In this document: in pieces, positions 1 to 6,526 of the stretch
Layout of the letters: each line of letters starts with the position of its first letter
How positions within the stretch are numbered: position 1 is the stretch's first letter
DNA from: an uncultured Clostridia bacterium
GTDB taxonomy: Bacteria > Bacillota > Clostridia > Peptostreptococcales > Acidaminobacteraceae
Assembly (NCBI GenBank): GCA_945950065.1
Contig: CAMFGQ010000032.1
Coordinates: 1 to 13,304, forward strand
Direction: 5' to 3'
DNA length: 13,304 nt
Translations under genes and position numbers: made by a program
The notes under the pieces: model-generated
Databases searched by the model: none
Told to the model about the DNA's origin: nothing
The model's input: the letters and a program-made list of their open reading frames with translations, nothing else

Positions 1-382
1 CTCTTATGTCCCGTGCACGCTCAGCAAGGTATTCATCATCAAGGGCTTCTAGGGTTGCAGCCATTTGTTTTGATACTTCTGCAATAGCATAGGCAGCACA
101 ATGCTTTTCCTTAATCATCTCCTCGATCTCACCGATCCACTCCGGATCCATGAGCATGAGATCATGAGCTTCAAAAATCTCTGCTTCTTCAGGAGTCAGT
201 GCAGGATCTTTGCTTCGTTCTTCATTTTCTTCTCTCACCTGCGTTAAGACCTGATGAAAGGATTGGAGTTGGTCTTCTGTATCATTACATCTTTGGGGCA
301 GAGCCAGCTCCTCTTCCCTTTTCCAAAGTTCCCCTAAAACAAAACCTGGAGAAATCCCCAGGCCTTTCATTTCCCGCTTCAT
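1..382 (-). CDS. ptsI: Phosphoenolpyruvate-protein phosphotransferase (PTS Enzyme I), N-terminal part, cut by window edge
   Basis: Enzyme I takes phosphate from PEP and passes it to HPr, the first step of all PTS sugar uptake, in the cytoplasm. About 127 codons are visible and the frame is open to base 1. The protein starts MKREMKGLGISPGFVLGELW; KGLGISPG is the characteristic Enzyme I N-terminus. Around residues 85-90 there is a LMLMDPEW stretch, and near the edge LDDEYLAERARDIR, matching the family segment before the phosphorylated-histidine domain. That active histidine lies outside the window. The ATG at 382 overlaps the ptsH stop codon as ATGA and has GGAAGAG about five bases upstream. 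An in-frame ATG four codons later would give the shorter N-terminus MKGLGISPG and cannot be excluded. The gene is the last visible one of the PTS operon, translationally coupled to ptsH. Confidence 0.95.
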   Translation of the reverse strand, partial: MKREMKGLGISPGFVLGELWKREEELALPQRCNDTEDQLQSFHQVLTQVREENEERSKDPALTPEEAEIFEAHDLMLMDPEWIGEIEEMIKEKHCAAYAIAEVSKQMAATLEALDDEYLAERARDIR

Positions 383-624
383 TGCATCTCTTCCAAGATT
401 TTGGCAAGTTTCTCTTCTGTAGCGTCACAACCATCTACATGAAGAGTCACTTCATCACCCTGCTTAACACCAAGACCAAGAAGCTTCATCATGGATTTTG
501 CGCTGGCGACTTTATCACCCTTTGAAAGAGTGATCTCACCAGGATAAGAAGCAGCTTCTTTTACAAATTGAGCCAGAGGTCTTGCATGGAGTCCATTGGC
601 TGCCTGAATGATAATTTTTGTCAT
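379..624 (-). CDS. ptsH: Phosphocarrier protein HPr
   Basis: HPr is the small soluble carrier that moves phosphate from Enzyme I to the sugar-specific EIIA proteins. The 81-residue product carries the signature GLHARP with the phosphorylated His13. SAKSMMKLLGLG holds the regulatory serine at residue 44, equivalent to Ser46 of Bacillus HPr, the target of HPr kinase in Bacillota. Length is slightly below the usual 85-88. AAGGAGA sits six bases before the ATG. The gene begins ten bases after the EIIA gene and overlaps ptsI by four bases (ATGA), so the three are surely co-transcribed. The serine motif suggests the cell can use HPr-Ser-P in carbon catabolite control, although no HPr kinase gene is in view. 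Confidence 0.97.
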   Translation of the reverse strand: MTKIIIQAANGLHARPLAQFVKEAASYPGEITLSKGDKVASAKSMMKLLGLGVKQGDEVTLHVDGCDATEEKLAKILEEMQ

Positions 625-634
625 GGTTCTCTCC

Positions 635-1078
635 TTATTTCAGAATCACAAAATCTTCTTTTATCTCTAATGCAGGATTCTCTTTGTTTAAGAGGACAAC
701 CGGTGTGATGGTGTTGTACCCTTCTTGCTTTACAAAGTCAAGATCAACCTGAATCACTGGGTCCCCTGCTTTAACTTTCTCTCCTGCTTGTTTTAATATT
801 TGAAAGCCCTGTCCACGGAGCTCAACCGTATCAATCCCAATATGAACCAGGAGTTCAATACCATCGTCTCCGGTAATTCCATAGGCATGACCAGTGTCGA
901 AAACACTCTCCAGCACACCATCAATGGGTGCAACAAAGGTTCCATCTTCTGGAACCAGCGCATAACCATCCCCCATCATTTTTTGACTAAAGACTTCATC
1001 TGGTACTTCATCTATTTTTACAAGCTTGCCTTTTGCAGGGGGCAATAGTTTGACTGTCTTCTTCTTTCTCCAGAACAT
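635..1078 (-). CDS. crr: PTS glucose-family EIIA component (free-standing)
   Basis: This 147-residue protein is a single-domain EIIA of the glucose/N-acetylglucosamine family. It accepts phosphate from HPr and gives it to an EIIB domain. The start of the folded domain is marked by GDGYALVPEDGTFVAPIDG (about 36-54). His64 in DTGHAYGI and His79 in LLVHIGIDTVEL are the paired active-site histidines, the second being the phosphorylated one. There is no membrane segment. It is separate from the transporter, as in E. coli Crr, rather than fused as in B. subtilis PtsG. It sits 25 bases after nagA, behind an AGAAGGA ribosome binding site, and ten bases before ptsH. Since the upstream EIICB lacks a IIA domain, this is its probable phosphate donor (inference from context); it may serve other EIIs too. 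Confidence 0.95.
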   Translation of the reverse strand: MFWRKKKTVKLLPPAKGKLVKIDEVPDEVFSQKMMGDGYALVPEDGTFVAPIDGVLESVFDTGHAYGITGDDGIELLVHIGIDTVELRGQGFQILKQAGEKVKAGDPVIQVDLDFVKQEGYNTITPVVLLNKENPALEIKEDFVILK

Positions 1079-1103
1079 TTCGTCCTTCTTCCCGCCCGAT
1101 GGG

Positions 1104-2237
1104 CTATTCTTTCTTCAGTTGGGGCTGCCCCTCAACATAGACTTCTACAACCTCAAAGTTCTCATCGAGAAGCACAAGATCAGCATATAAGCCAGCTTCG
1201 ATCGCACCTCTCTCCTGCTCAATGCCAAGAAGTTTGGCAGGATTGTAGCTGAGCATTCGACTAATTCTTTCTATCCCAAAATCAGTCGCATCTAACATAT
1301 TTCTTAGAGCTTGGTCCATACGATGGACACTGCCTGCAATGGTGCCATCCTCAAGTCTACAGGCTCCATCTTTCACGAAAACATTTTGTCCACCTAGATC
1401 GTACTCTCCCTCTTCTAGAAAAGCAGCACGCATGGCATCGGTAATTAGAATGCTCTGATCGTCTTTTTTCACTCTCATCATAGGCTCAAAAAGATCAGGA
1501 TGAACATGTATTTTGTCGGTGATAAACTCCACCGTAAAATCTCTTGTAAGCGCTGCACCCACTATGCCAGGCTCTCGATGATGTAAGCCTGTCATGGCAT
1601 TAAAACAATGGGTGATGTGACGAGCTCCTGCATCAAATGCAGAAGTCGCAGTCTGATAATCAGCTCCTGAATGGCCTATACTCAAGATCACTTTATCCTT
1701 CATCTCTTTGATAAAAGAAAAGTTTTCATCCATCTCAGGGGCTAGTGTAATGATCTTGATGATATCAAGATCCTCTTGAATCCAATCTGAATGTGGTTTC
1801 TGAATATACTGAGCATCTTGAGCACCCTTGTACTCTGGACTGATAAAGGGACCTTCCAAATGAATTCCCAAGATGCGTGCACCACTGGGGTGCTTCATGG
1901 CCTCTCGCACTGCAGCAAAAGCATCAAGGATGATCTCTTGTTCCATGGTCATGGTGGTTGCTAGATAGGAAGTCGTTCCACCTTGAAGGACGGTATTAGA
2001 AATCTTTTCGAGAGCCTCTGGTGTAGCATCCATAACATCACTTCCGCCAGCACCATGAATATGAATGTCAATAAAACCCGGGAGCACCCAACCGCGGATG
2101 AGGATCTTCTCCCCTTCCATCTGGTTGATGCACTCTACATCGACAAGTTCAATGATCTTCTCATCAAACACAAGGGCCTTATCTTCAACGATACCTTCTC
2201 TGGTAACCAGAGTGCCTCCGTAGAGAATCTTTTTCAT
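1104..2237 (-). CDS. nagA: N-acetylglucosamine-6-phosphate deacetylase
   Basis: NagA removes acetate from GlcNAc-6-phosphate to give glucosamine-6-phosphate, the first cytoplasmic step after PTS uptake of GlcNAc. The 377-residue protein has the amidohydrolase layout: HIHGAGG (His59, His61), the metal ligand Glu128 in LEGPFISP, His189 in IGHSGADY, His210 in THCFNAM, and the catalytic Asp267 in ITDAM. Spacing of these residues matches E. coli NagA (Glu131, His195, His216, Asp273). GTIAGSV near residue 300 and NPAKLLG near 345 are further family marks. Length is normal. The ATG lies two bases after the stop codon of the EIICB gene and has no clear Shine-Dalgarno sequence, so it is probably translated by coupling. 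The next enzyme, NagB, is not encoded in the window. Confidence 0.96.
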   Translation of the reverse strand: MKKILYGGTLVTREGIVEDKALVFDEKIIELVDVECINQMEGEKILIRGWVLPGFIDIHIHGAGGSDVMDATPEALEKISNTVLQGGTTSYLATTMTMEQEIILDAFAAVREAMKHPSGARILGIHLEGPFISPEYKGAQDAQYIQKPHSDWIQEDLDIIKIITLAPEMDENFSFIKEMKDKVILSIGHSGADYQTATSAFDAGARHITHCFNAMTGLHHREPGIVGAALTRDFTVEFITDKIHVHPDLFEPMMRVKKDDQSILITDAMRAAFLEEGEYDLGGQNVFVKDGACRLEDGTIAGSVHRMDQALRNMLDATDFGIERISRMLSYNPAKLLGIEQERGAIEAGLYADLVLLDENFEVVEVYVEGQPQLKKE

Positions 2238-2239
2238 AT

Positions 2240-3709
2240 CTAGAGCAGTTTCAACAGTTCATCGTGAACAAACTGTACTTGTGGTCCAACGATAACTTGA
2301 ACAGCTTTCTGGGAAGGACGAATGATTCCTGAGATCCCAGCTTGTTTGATTTGTGCTTCTGATACAGGTAGGTTGTCTTTAACAACAACGCGTAGACGTG
2401 TGACACAGTGATCAAGGCTTTCAATGTTGTCTTTTCCACCAAGGCCTTGAAGAATTTGAGCAGCCATACGACCAAAGTCAGTTGTTGATGCATCCAGTAC
2501 TTGACCTTCATTTTCATCAATTTCATCTTCACGACCAGGAGTCTTTAGATTAAAGGCTTGAATCGCAAAGCGGAAGATAAAGTAATAGACTGCAAAGAAC
2601 ACAACACCTTGTACTAGGAGCATATACCATTTGACAGCTAGTGGGTTTTGTGAGCTCAGAGCCATGTCAATGGCACCAGCACTAAAACCAAAGCCTGCAA
2701 TCCATTGGAAAGTAGCAGCTAGGAAAACACTGATTCCAGTAAGAACTGCATGAACAAGATAGAGAACAGGAGCAAGGAACATAAAAGCAAACTCTAGAGG
2801 CTCCGTAACGCCTGTTGCAAAGCTCGCAACACTACCGGCTAGAAGAAGTGAATAGGCAACTTTCTTTCTGTTTTCTTTAGCTGTATGGTACATAGCTAAA
2901 GCAGCACCAGGAAGACCAAACATCATAATGGGGAAGAATCCAGCTTGGTACATACCTGTAACACCAGGTGTTGCAACTCCATCTGCAATGCTCTTTGCAC
3001 CGTTTAAGAAGTTAGGAATGTCATTGATTCCTACCAGGTCAAACCAGAAAACAGAGTTAAGAGCATGGTGAAGTCCAGTAGGGATAAGGAGTCGATTGAA
3101 GAAGGCATAGATACCTGCTCCTAGAGGACCCATTTTTAGGATTGCTTGGCCAAAGGTAACCAATCCGCTGTAAACAACAGGCCAAATAAAGTAAAGAATT
3201 CCAGCCAGCAAAATACTAAAGAGTGATGTGAGAATCGGAACCATTCTTCGCCCACTAAAGAATGCAAGAGCATCAGGTAGTTTCTTATCATGGAATCGGT
3301 TGTAGATCCATGAAGCAAGAATTCCTACGAGAATACCAACGAATACGTTCTTGTTGTTCATTGCGCCAAAGCCTAAGCTTGCAGGAATTTCTTCAGCAGC
3401 AACGTGACGTAATTGTGCAACGGTATCTGTATTTAAGAGTGCGGTAACAACAAAGAATCCAACAAGTCCACTTAGGGCTGCAGCACCATCTTTGTCTTTA
3501 GAAAGACCATAAGCAACGGCAACAGCAAAAATAATACCTAAATTGTCTAGTACAGCAGCACCAGCTTGAATAAAGAAAGCTGCTACGGGACTGTTCGCTC
3601 CCCATCCTGTAGGGTCAATTGCATAACCAATTCCCATGAGGAGAGCAGCCACTGGCATAACTGCAACAGCTTGCATCAGTGCACGACCCAGTTTTTGTAA
3701 GTGTTTCAT
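2240..3709 (-). CDS. nagE: PTS EIICB transporter, N-acetylglucosamine type
   Basis: Membrane permease that phosphorylates its sugar during import. The 489-residue protein has a IIC domain of about ten hydrophobic segments (residues 10-385), an acidic linker (about 393-405) and a IIB domain (about 408-489). In IIC, the GLHH motif at 212-215 and GVTEPLEF at 300-307 are the substrate-binding signatures of the glucose superfamily. In IIB, HCVTRLR carries Cys435, the phosphorylated cysteine. There is no IIA domain; the separate EIIA downstream should fill that role. The N-terminus (LQKLGRALM, LLMGIGYAIDP, GWG) resembles GlcNAc-specific NagP/NagE rather than PtsG, and the adjacent nagA supports GlcNAc. 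Glucose as an additional substrate is not excluded. AAGGAGG lies six bases before the ATG. The gene follows the antiterminator by 24 bases. Confidence 0.93.
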   Translation of the reverse strand: MKHLQKLGRALMQAVAVMPVAALLMGIGYAIDPTGWGANSPVAAFFIQAGAAVLDNLGIIFAVAVAYGLSKDKDGAAALSGLVGFFVVTALLNTDTVAQLRHVAAEEIPASLGFGAMNNKNVFVGILVGILASWIYNRFHDKKLPDALAFFSGRRMVPILTSLFSILLAGILYFIWPVVYSGLVTFGQAILKMGPLGAGIYAFFNRLLIPTGLHHALNSVFWFDLVGINDIPNFLNGAKSIADGVATPGVTGMYQAGFFPIMMFGLPGAALAMYHTAKENRKKVAYSLLLAGSVASFATGVTEPLEFAFMFLAPVLYLVHAVLTGISVFLAATFQWIAGFGFSAGAIDMALSSQNPLAVKWYMLLVQGVVFFAVYYFIFRFAIQAFNLKTPGREDEIDENEGQVLDASTTDFGRMAAQILQGLGGKDNIESLDHCVTRLRVVVKDNLPVSEAQIKQAGISGIIRPSQKAVQVIVGPQVQFVHDELLKLL

Positions 3710-3733
3710 TACATCCTCCTTTTTTTATATATA

Positions 3734-4540
3734 TCAAGCCATGTTCCTAAACTGATTTAGGTGAATGGCTAGATAACCAATTTCTGCCTCACTGAGGTTA
3801 AAGTTTGTTTCCATGCGGATTTTTTCAGCAAGAATCCGTGCTAGGTGTTCCTCTTCCTTTAACTGATGGAGATAAGGAAGCAGTGGATTGCGTAAGACAA
3901 TGCCGCCATCAAGCCTGTAAAACAAGTCCTTAAAATAATCAATATGCTGCACCTTCACATAATCCCAATGTTCTTGCGGGCTCTTCTCTTTTACAAGGAG
4001 CAGCAGGCTTTGAATGAGATTGGTTCTACGAAGAGCTTCTTTAACCGTCTGGTGAAGTCGTCCAGCATTAAGGTGAAGAGCCAAAAAGCCAACTTCATTG
4101 GCATCAATAAAAATGTTAAAGCGTTGATTGAGCAGTCTTCTTGCTTCCATGGCAACCGCAAATTCCTGAGGGTACAATTGACTGATTTCCCACAAGAGCC
4201 TGTTATCGAGATTATGTCCTTCTCGAAATCGCTTGACAGCAAAGTCCAAGTGACCGCTCAGGACAATGAAGAGACTTGGATGTAGACTCCCTAGATGCTC
4301 TTTTGCCATGCCGACGATTTCAGAAACTGCATTTAGTACCTCTGGATCTACACTTTCAAAGAGATGAAGATAGTTTTGCTTTTCTTCAGAGTCTTGAATG
4401 TGGAAGACCTTGGAGACTTCATTCATATCAATTTCTCGATGAAAGCCTAGTCCTTTTCCCATCAGAATGGACTCTCGCAGTGTGTCAGGATGACGCACGA
4501 GAATGGCATTGTTGTTTAAGATTTTGACGAGTTCGTACAT
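3734..4540 (-). CDS. BglG/LicT/GlcT-family transcriptional antiterminator
   Basis: RNA-binding regulator that stabilises an antiterminator hairpin in the nascent mRNA so that transcription passes a terminator. The 268-residue product has the three-part family layout: an N-terminal CAT RNA-binding domain (about 1-55, MYELVKILNNNAILV), PRD1 (about 65-170) and PRD2 (about 172-268). The four histidines phosphorylated by PTS proteins are visible: His97 (LSGHLD) and His156 (LALHLN) in PRD1, His199 (VQHIDYF) and His260 (LAIHLN) in PRD2. A RAT element overlapping a terminator lies just upstream of this gene, so it should control its own operon. GGAGG sits seven bases before the ATG. By position it matches GlcT before ptsG in Bacillus, but the neighbouring transporter suggests a GlcNAc signal (inference), so no symbol is given. 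Confidence 0.94.
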   Translation of the reverse strand: MYELVKILNNNAILVRHPDTLRESILMGKGLGFHREIDMNEVSKVFHIQDSEEKQNYLHLFESVDPEVLNAVSEIVGMAKEHLGSLHPSLFIVLSGHLDFAVKRFREGHNLDNRLLWEISQLYPQEFAVAMEARRLLNQRFNIFIDANEVGFLALHLNAGRLHQTVKEALRRTNLIQSLLLLVKEKSPQEHWDYVKVQHIDYFKDLFYRLDGGIVLRNPLLPYLHQLKEEEHLARILAEKIRMETNFNLSEAEIGYLAIHLNQFRNMA

Positions 4541-4560
4541 GCAGTTCCTCCAACAAAAAA

Positions 4561-4596
4561 AGGCACACTCCTCCCCGGATAGGAAGGTTTATGCCT
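4561..4596 (-). terminator. Conditional terminator in the leader of the PTS operon
   Basis: On the minus strand a 36-base hairpin starts AGGCATA and ends TGTGCCT. Its outer stem has seven pairs (one G-U), then two mismatches, then an inner stem of six pairs (CCTTCC with GGGAGG, one G-U) and a six-base loop. It is followed by six T residues (4560-4555). Its 5' arm is the 3' half of the RAT sequence, so the two structures exclude each other. It ends about 15 bases before the antiterminator ATG, so it would block the whole operon unless antitermination occurs. Confidence 0.9.
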
Positions 4597-4613
4597 ACTG
4601 AAAGTAACACACC
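4586..4613 (-). promoter_or_regulatory. RAT (ribonucleic antiterminator) element
   Basis: The minus strand reads GGTGTGTTACT then a TTC loop then AGTAGGCATAAACC. This matches the RAT pattern bound by CAT domains of LicT, SacT, SacY and GlcT: an outer GGT/ACC helix, an inner TACT/AGTA helix, and conserved GTGTTACT and AGGCATAAACC blocks in the internal loops. It overlaps the following terminator by 11 bases, the arrangement expected of a protein-dependent antitermination switch. Which sugar releases the switch cannot be told from the RNA. Confidence 0.9.
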
Positions 4614-4626
4614 TTATATTGGGATC

Positions 4627-4655
4627 ATGATAACACAAATTTAAGATGAGAGCAA
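4627..4655 (-). promoter_or_regulatory. Probable promoter of the PTS operon
   Basis: On the minus strand there is TTGCTC, a 17-base spacer, then TATCAT. A TG one base before the -10 hexamer gives an extended -10 (TGTTATCAT). Initiation would fall near 4620, shortly before the RAT element, so the RAT and terminator would both be in the transcript. I see no good CcpA (cre) site nearby. Confidence 0.7.
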
Positions 4656-4783
4656 TCATATTTTTCCCTTCATCTGGGGACAAAAGATCAACATTTGCCT
4701 ATCTAGAGCTGTGCTGATCCTTGAGTTGCTATGGCAAAATGAGTCTGCCTTTGACTTATGCCCCATCTTCATGGTCTTCTAAC

Positions 4784-4811
4784 AAAAAAATACCCCGCGA
4801 ATGCGAGGTAT
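4784..4811 (-). terminator. Intrinsic terminator after rplL
   Basis: On the minus strand, nine base pairs (ATACCTCGC with GCGGGGTAT, one G-U) close an ATTC loop, followed by a run of T. It begins eight bases after the rplL stop codon. It ends the ribosomal protein operon before the PTS operon starts. The interval 4656-4783 between it and the PTS promoter shows nothing I can name. Confidence 0.93.
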
Positions 4812-4819
4812 CTCTTTGA

Positions 4820-5185
4820 TTACTTAAGTTCGACTGTAGCGCCAGCTTCTTCAAGTTCTTTTTGAATTTTTTCAGCTTCTTCTTTGTCAACGCCTTCTTT
4901 AACTGGCTTTGGAACGGATTCAACAAGTTCTTTTGCTTCTTTAAGTCCAAGACCTGTAATTCCACGAACCACTTTGATGACGCCAATTTTGCTGGATCCA
5001 AAGCTTGTAAGAACAACATCAAATTCTGATTGCTCTTCAGCTGCAGGAGCATCTCCGCCAGCACCAGCAACAGCTACAGGTGCAGCAGCGCTAACACCAA
5101 ACTCTTCTTCACATGCTTTAACAAGTTCGTTCAGTTCTAGAACGGTCATTTCTTTTATCGCTTGAATAATATTTTCTTTTGTCAT
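4820..5185 (-). CDS. rplL: 50S ribosomal protein L7/L12
   Basis: L7/L12 forms the flexible stalk of the large subunit that recruits translation GTPases. The 121-residue protein has the N-terminal dimerisation domain (MTKENIIQAIKEMTVLELNELV), an alanine/glycine/proline-rich hinge (about 34-53), and the C-terminal domain with FDVVLTSFGSSKIGVIKVVR and GLGLKEAKELVE. I place the start at the ATG at 5185: it gives the usual N-terminus and has GGAGG five to six bases upstream. A longer frame from 5197 would begin inside the rplJ stop (TAATG) and would translate that ribosome binding site. It is the last gene of the operon and is followed by a terminator, not by rpoB. Confidence 0.97.
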   Translation of the reverse strand: MTKENIIQAIKEMTVLELNELVKACEEEFGVSAAAPVAVAGAGGDAPAAEEQSEFDVVLTSFGSSKIGVIKVVRGITGLGLKEAKELVESVPKPVKEGVDKEEAEKIQKELEEAGATVELK

Positions 5186-5196
5186 GGCTTCCTCCA

Positions 5197-5688
5197 TTAT
5201 TCTTCTTTACTATCAGCAACCGCTTGAAGCAGATAGGCTAATTTTGATACGGGTGATTGGATACTTCCTAGGAATTTTGCATACAGTACTTCTCTTGAAG
5301 GAATGTCTGCAATTACGTGGATGTTGTTTACGTCGTAGAATGTTCCATCAATAACACCTGCTTTTAGTTCCAGAGTAGGAATCTGTTTCGCAAAATCTTT
5401 TGCAATTTTTGCGGGCGCTACTGCGTCTTCATAACCAAAAGCGATTGCATTCGGTCCAGTCAGTTCGGGTTCTAGAGCTGAAAAGTCTGTTCCTTCAATG
5501 GCTAGTTTGACGAGACGGTTTTTGTAGACTTTGTAGTCAACATCTTGTTCGCGGAATTTTCTACGTAGCTCAGTAACTTCAGCTACATTGAGTCCACGAT
5601 AGTCTACGATCACCGCACTGGATGCGTTAGCAAACTTTTCTCGAATCTCTTGCACTTGAACTTCTTTTCGTTCGCGATTCTTGCTCAT
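5197..5688 (-). CDS. rplJ: 50S ribosomal protein L10
   Basis: L10 anchors L7/L12 dimers to the 23S rRNA at the stalk base and represses its own mRNA through the leader. The 163-residue product shows the family N-terminus (KEVQVQEIREKFANASSAVIVDYRGLNVAEVTELRRKFR), the block YKVYKNRLVKLAIEG, and the C-terminal helix that binds L7/L12 (SPVSKLAYLLQAVAD). Length is typical. AAGGAGG lies six bases before the ATG. The preceding 105 bases hold the L10 leader and attenuator, and rplL begins 11 bases after the stop. Confidence 0.97.
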   Translation of the reverse strand: MSKNRERKEVQVQEIREKFANASSAVIVDYRGLNVAEVTELRRKFREQDVDYKVYKNRLVKLAIEGTDFSALEPELTGPNAIAFGYEDAVAPAKIAKDFAKQIPTLELKAGVIDGTFYDVNNIHVIADIPSREVLYAKFLGSIQSPVSKLAYLLQAVADSKEE

Positions 5689-5703
5689 GCTTTACCTCCT
5701 TGT

Positions 5704-5731
5704 AAAAAATGCCCTGCAGACAGCAGGGCAT
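5704..5731 (-). terminator. Attenuator terminator in the L10 leader
   Basis: On the minus strand ATGCCCTGC pairs perfectly with GCAGGGCAT around a TGTCT loop, nine pairs, followed by six T residues. It lies between the L10-binding region and the rplJ ribosome binding site. A 10-base segment upstream can open it (see the leader entry), so it is conditional rather than constitutive. Confidence 0.9.
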
Positions 5732-5790
5732 AGTATATACACTATCGTCCCTCGGCAGGAAATTAAGCTATTTGCACCTGCTGTCTTCGG
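5704..5790 (-). promoter_or_regulatory. L10 ribosomal protein leader (autoregulatory RNA)
   Basis: This RNA lets L10 with L7/L12 control rplJ-rplL expression. On the minus strand it contains CCGAAGACAGCAGGTGCAAA and, after a short loop, CCTGCCGAGGGACG, close to the conserved L10 leader core. GCAGG (5781-5777) pairs with CCTGC (5759-5755) to form the protein-binding stem. Alternatively AGACAGCAGG (5786-5777) pairs over ten bases without mismatch with CCTGCTGTCT (5727-5718) in the terminator arm and loop, which would act as antiterminator. The logic is that L10 binding captures GCAGG and frees the terminator. The same kind of attenuation is known for the L10 leader of B. subtilis. Confidence 0.9.
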
Positions 5791-5793
5791 AAA

Positions 5794-6480
5794 TTAAAGT
5801 CCTCTATTTAGTTTGATTCCAGGTCCCATGGTACTGGTAAGTGAAACATTTTTCAAATACTGTCCCTTGGCTGCCGGAGGTTTAACTCTGAGCATTTCTT
5901 GCAAGAAGGATTGAATGTTCTCTTCCAGCTTTTCACTGTCAAAGGAGAGTTTACCAACAGAAACGTGAACCATGTTGTTTTTATCTAAACGATACTCCAC
6001 TTTTCCTGCTTTGATCTCTTCTACAGCTCGTTCAATGTCAAAGGTAACGGTTCCGGATTTTGGGTTAGGCATAAGCCCTTTTGGCCCAAGAACACGACCT
6101 AGTCGACCGATTAGACCCATCATATCAGGTGTGGCTACGATCACATCATAGTCAAACCAGTTTTCTTTTTGGATCTTTTCAATCATATCTTCTGCACCAA
6201 CGAAGTCAGCACCAGCTTTGGTGGCTTCGTCAGCTTTCTCACCCTTGGCAATAACCAGGACTTTACGGTCCCTTCCTGTACCATGAGGTAAGACCATTGC
6301 TCCGCGGATTTGTTGATCAGCATGACGTCCATCTACACCAAGGCGTATATGGAGTTCCACTGTCTCATCAAATTTAGCGCTTTGCATACTTTTCAGTAGT
6401 TCAACTGCTTCTGGAATTTCATAGAAAGCATGTGAATCTACTTTTTTCGCATTATCAGTAACGCGCTTTCCTCTTCTCAT
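5794..6480 (-). CDS. rplA: 50S ribosomal protein L1
   Basis: L1 binds the mobile L1 stalk of 23S rRNA, helps deacylated tRNA leave, and represses its own mRNA. The 228-residue protein has family blocks in order: KKVDSHAFYEIPEAVELLKS, KFDETVELHIRLGVDGRHAD, QQIRGAMVLPHGTGRDRKV, GADFVGAEDMIEKI, ATPDMMGLIGRLGRVLGPKG, LMPNPKSGTVT, and a C-terminal STMGPGIKLN. Length is as usual. GGAGG lies eight bases before the ATG and overlaps the end of an L1-type RNA hairpin. The gene is followed by the L10 leader rather than directly by rplJ. Confidence 0.97.
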   Translation of the reverse strand: MRRGKRVTDNAKKVDSHAFYEIPEAVELLKSMQSAKFDETVELHIRLGVDGRHADQQIRGAMVLPHGTGRDRKVLVIAKGEKADEATKAGADFVGAEDMIEKIQKENWFDYDVIVATPDMMGLIGRLGRVLGPKGLMPNPKSGTVTFDIERAVEEIKAGKVEYRLDKNNMVHVSVGKLSFDSEKLEENIQSFLQEMLRVKPPAAKGQYLKNVSLTSTMGPGIKLNRGL

Positions 6481-6486
6481 TCTTTT

Positions 6487-6518
6487 CCTCCGTGGTCATA
6501 ACGATGACTCTCCCACAG
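6487..6518 (-). promoter_or_regulatory. L1-type regulatory RNA hairpin overlapping the rplA ribosome binding site
   Basis: On the minus strand CTGTGG (6518-6513) pairs with CCACGG (6495-6490), five Watson-Crick pairs and one G-U. An unpaired GAGAG lies on the 5' side only, then TCAT pairs with ATGA around a CGTT loop. A GTGGGAG strand opposite ATGACCAC, with an asymmetric internal loop, is the form of L1-binding sites in rRNA and mRNA. The GGAGG of rplA (6491-6487) shares two bases with the lower stem, so protein binding would be expected to block rplA translation. The identity as an L1 site is inferred from pattern and position. Confidence 0.75.
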
Positions 6519-6526
6519 GTAAAATC

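Noticed and set aside
199..525. 108-residue plus-strand frame opposite ptsI and ptsH
   Set aside because: The minus strand encodes clear Enzyme I and HPr sequence over the same bases.
1094..1104. Small GCCC/GGGC hairpin between nagA and crr as a terminator
   Set aside because: It has only four pairs with a three-base loop and no T run, so it is not a credible terminator.
3944..4285. 113-residue plus-strand frame opposite the antiterminator gene
   Set aside because: It is fully antisense to the PRD-encoding region and resembles no protein family.
4613..4700. CcpA (cre) site near the PTS promoter
   Set aside because: I found no sequence with the required TG, central CG and CA spacing.
5185..5197. 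Longer rplL start giving MEEAMTKEN
   Set aside because: The extra codons contain the GGAGG ribosome binding site of the ATG at 5185, which gives the standard L7/L12 N-terminus.
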